From Deltaproteobacteria bacterium RIFOXYD12_FULL_50_9 (GTDB lineage: Bacteria > Desulfobacterota > Desulfobulbia > Desulfobulbales > CALZHT01), in the NCBI GenBank assembly GCA_001799225.1, contig MGTA01000139.1:489-5933 (forward strand): a stretch of 5,445 nucleotides of DNA, given 5' to 3'. Shown here piece after piece: positions 3,157 to 5,445 of the stretch. Every line of letters starts with the position of its first letter. The stretch's first letter is position 1. Under the pieces are notes generated by a model. That model ran no database searches and was not told the DNA's origin. It was given only the letters and a program-made list of their open reading frames with translations. A program made the translations under genes and the position numbers.

Positions 3157-5445
3157 TTATTCGACCGTAACTTCGATCATTTCGCCATAGCCGTTTTCGT
3201 CGGCGGCTTGTACCCTGTGCCGGCCGCGTCCGGCGTTCCAGATAAAGGTGTAAGGCGGTCCGGCAACGCCCAGTTCTTTAGTATCTACGAACCAGACGAT
3301 TCGTTCAATCGGGTTTCGCACCTTGGCTTCAAGACGCAGGGTCAGAGATTCTTGGCCAGGCTCAAGGATATAGCGGTCGTTGTCCAGAGGATAGGTTATG
3401 TGAATTTCGGTTGTCGGGCCGGCAGCATTCGAGTGGTCCTCGCCACTGATTTGTACCGGACCAGCGTAGATTTGCGGTTGCGGCCATGTGGTGGATACGA
3501 AAACGGCGTCGAGATTTGGACTGTAACCAGCCAGGCGGTAACGGCTTTCCCGACCTTCGGTATGCCGGCGCTTGAGCCATTGCGCGTAATCGGTCGGCAG
3601 CTCATGATTGCCCTCCCCATTGTGCAGGCCGCATTGCACTGCTGGTTCGTTGCCAAGGACGAAATATTCGATTTTGAGTTCCCGGCAGCCGGGTGAGGGC
3701 GTCAGGCCTGACATAGAGCATATTCGGCGCGTGGTGATGGTGGCGGGCGGCGTAAATGGGGCGGGTGGTTCGCCGGGGTAGAGATTTTTCATGAGATCGC
3801 GGAAGATCGGCCCCGCCCCCTGGCCGCCGGGCAGGGTGGCAGTGACGCTGCCGTCGAAGTTGCCCACCCAGGTCGCCACTGTGTAGCGTCTTGTGAAGCC
3901 CACTGCCCAGGCGTCGCGGTAGTGCGTGGAGGTGCCGGTTTTGAGGGCTACTGGTTCAGGCATCTGCAGATTTTGTAAGTGCGACGAGCGGACCAGCGGG
4001 TCGGCGAGTATATCGGTAATCAGGAAAGCCGCCTCCCGTGAGATCATGCGGCGGGGGACTGCGGGCTGTTGGCCGAGGACGACAACGGGGGGCTGGAATT
4101 CACCGCCGTTGGCGAGCGTTGCATAGGCGGCTGCCAGGTCGAGAAGGCGGATCTCCGGGTTGCCGACCGCAAGTCCCAGCCCATAGTAATCGATGCCGGG
4201 GGCATTGGCGGGCAGAAGTTCAAGACCGCGTAACAGTGAGTAGACGCCCTTTTCCCCCAGATGATCAAGCAGTCTTACAGCCGGCAGATTGAGTGATTTT
4301 CCCAGGGCCAGTCGCATATTAACCGGCCCATTGGCCTGCCGATCGTAATTGAGCGGCAGATATTCACCTTCGTCGCTCCGAAAGGCCTTTTCGACATCTG
4401 CCAGCACGGTCGCGGGGGTCAGACCTTGATCGATGGCCGTGGCATAGAGAAAGGGCTTCAGGGTCGAACCGGCCGAGCGGCGTGCTTTGGTCCCGTTCAC
4501 AAAGCCGTGCGCTCTTGCGCTGTATTCGAATGAACCGACCAGGGCCAGGACTTCGAGGGTCCGGTTATCGATAATCACTGCCGCGGCTTGCCGGGCGCCT
4601 GAGGCATGCAATCGTAGACGGTGGGATTTGAGTGTTCTTTCAACCTCGCGTTGCAGATTGAGATCGACCGTCAGCCGCGCTTCGGTTGTTAGACCGCGTT
4701 CACGATTTTCTGCGATATAATTATCGACCAGGTGTGGAGCTTCCCACGGTGGTTCGAGCAGCACCATGAGGTCAGATTGTTTACCGGTCAAGGCGGCCGC
4801 CGGCGAGAGCCAACCCAGGCTGGTCATTCTATCCAATACCCAGTTGCGTCGGCTGATGAGACGTTCGGGATGCCGGCCCCACGGGTCGAAAAGTGTGGGA
4901 GCCTTGGGCAGAGCAGCCAGGGTGGCTGCCTCGACCGGGTCAAGCGCTGTCGCTTTTTTGCCGAAATAGCAAAGCGCCGCTGTCTCCACCCCTAGTAAAT
5001 TATTGCCCAGATCGACGCGATTGAGATAGGCGGAGAGGATCTGCTCTTTGGTTAGCAGCCTTTCCAGTCGGACGCTTTCGATGATTTCTTGAAGCTTAGC
5101 GTCGAGGGTCCGTGGGCCACGTTTTTTGTAGGATTTGACTAACTGCTGGGAGATGGTGGAAGCACCGGAGACAATATGGCCGGCCCGCGAGTTAGCGCGG
5201 GCGGCTCGGATAATAGCCAGGGGATCGAAGCCGGGATGCCGGTAAAAACGGCTATCCTCCGCCGCTAGAAATGCCTGTTGCACAAGTACTGGGATTTTGT
5301 CCTCGGGCATAGGGACGTGCCGGAACCATCTTTCATCGGTCAGCAGGCGTAGTGGTATGCCGTTTCGGTCGCAGACCACCGGGGTCGCCGCCAAGGCCAG
5401 CAGGCCGGGATCGGGTCTGGTCAAGGGCTCGACCTTTTTATAATA
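3157..5445 (-). CDS. pbpC: Penicillin-binding protein 1C (bifunctional glycosyltransferase/transpeptidase), 5' end beyond window
   Basis: The frame is open to the right edge (reading YYKKVEP, then a TTG at 5424, then TRPDPGLL), so the start and the N-terminal membrane anchor lie outside; 762 codons are visible. Residue numbers here count from the TTG. The GT51 glycosyltransferase domain (about 15-200) has AAEDSRFYRHPG with catalytic Glu E56, SGASTISQQLVK, KLQEIIESVRLE with E113, and KEQILSAYLNRV. The transpeptidase domain (about 275-550) has SxxK as SAGSTLKP (S320, K323), SxN as SLN (377-379) and KTGTS (495-499). All key residues of both active sites are present. The last about 80 residues are a BiPBP_C-like beta domain (EIHITYPLDNDRYILEPG, then IVWFVDTKELG). 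PBP1C polymerises and cross-links peptidoglycan at the outer face of the inner membrane. In many proteobacteria an alpha-2-macroglobulin gene precedes it; that region is not visible. Confidence 0.95.
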   Translation of the reverse strand, partial: YYKKVEPLTRPDPGLLALAATPVVCDRNGIPLRLLTDERWFRHVPMPEDKIPVLVQQAFLAAEDSRFYRHPGFDPLAIIRAARANSRAGHIVSGASTISQQLVKSYKKRGPRTLDAKLQEIIESVRLERLLTKEQILSAYLNRVDLGNNLLGVETAALCYFGKKATALDPVEAATLAALPKAPTLFDPWGRHPERLISRRNWVLDRMTSLGWLSPAAALTGKQSDLMVLLEPPWEAPHLVDNYIAENRERGLTTEARLTVDLNLQREVERTLKSHRLRLHASGARQAAAVIIDNRTLEVLALVGSFEYSARAHGFVNGTKARRSAGSTLKPFLYATAIDQGLTPATVLADVEKAFRSDEGEYLPLNYDRQANGPVNMRLALGKSLNLPAVRLLDHLGEKGVYSLLRGLELLPANAPGIDYYGLGLAVGNPEIRLLDLAAAYATLANGGEFQPPVVVLGQQPAVPRRMISREAAFLITDILADPLVRSSHLQNLQMPEPVALKTGTSTHYRDAWAVGFTRRYTVATWVGNFDGSVTATLPGGQGAGPIFRDLMKNLYPGEPPAPFTPPATITTRRICSMSGLTPSPGCRELKIEYFVLGNEPAVQCGLHNGEGNHELPTDYAQWLKRRHTEGRESRYRLAGYSPNLDAVFVSTTWPQPQIYAGPVQISGEDHSNAAGPTTEIHITYPLDNDRYILEPGQESLTLRLEAKVRNPIERIVWFVDTKELGVAGPPYTFIWNAGRGRHRVQAADENGYGEMIEVTVE

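Noticed and set aside
3125..3158. AAGAAA/TTTCTT inverted repeat as a bidirectional terminator
   Set aside because: The stem is short and AT-only with a long loop, and it extends into both coding regions; not convincing as a terminator.
3208..4995. Several open frames on the plus strand opposite pbpC
   Set aside because: They are antisense shadows of a GC-rich gene whose catalytic motifs are all intact on the minus strand; they lack ribosome sites and family resemblance.

Overview
The window suggests a Gram-negative bacterium, most likely a proteobacterium in the broad sense (possibly Desulfobacterota or Gammaproteobacteria). The evidence is a periplasmic/inner-membrane PBP1C homologue with a C-terminal BiPBP_C-like domain, a secreted DUF1161-type small protein, and Sec signal peptides ending in AxA-like sites. 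The taxonomic guess is weak and cannot be refined from sequence reading alone.

Layout. Bases 1-1250 are AT-rich and hold two divergent toxin-antitoxin (TA) modules that share an intergenic region (424-668). On the minus strand is a higBA-like pair: a RelE/HigB (Gp49-like) toxin at 423-70, then the start of an XRE/HigA-like antitoxin that leaves the window at base 1. On the plus strand is a vapBC-like pair: an AbrB/SpoVT antitoxin at 669-932 and a PIN-domain (COG1569-like) toxin from 929. In both pairs the genes overlap by 4 bases (ATGA). In both pairs the toxin frame is broken by an in-frame TAA where the family would be expected to have a sense codon, while the antitoxin side looks intact as far as it can be seen. 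The PIN toxin has also lost its C-terminal half. The vapB promoter is well formed, with a perfect 12-bp palindrome just after the -10 box that could be its autoregulatory operator.

Bases 1182-2336 encode a secreted protein of unknown function, with three degenerate tandem repeats of about 57-62 residues after the signal peptide. Its ribosome binding site and GTG start lie inside the reading frame of the PIN toxin remnant. A small cupin with a depleted metal site (2457-2855) and a 76-residue secreted DUF1161 protein (2921-3151) follow on the same strand.

Bases 3157-5445 are clearly more GC-rich and carry most of a convergent pbpC gene (penicillin-binding protein 1C) on the minus strand. Its N-terminal membrane anchor lies beyond the right edge. 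The composition change at about 3150 fits an accessory stretch lying next to a housekeeping cell-wall gene.

No RNA gene, CRISPR array, insertion sequence or intact transposase was seen. The most notable points are the parallel loss of both toxins with the antitoxins kept, the repeat-bearing secreted protein placed against the toxin remnant, and the cupin that has lost two of the usual four metal ligands.
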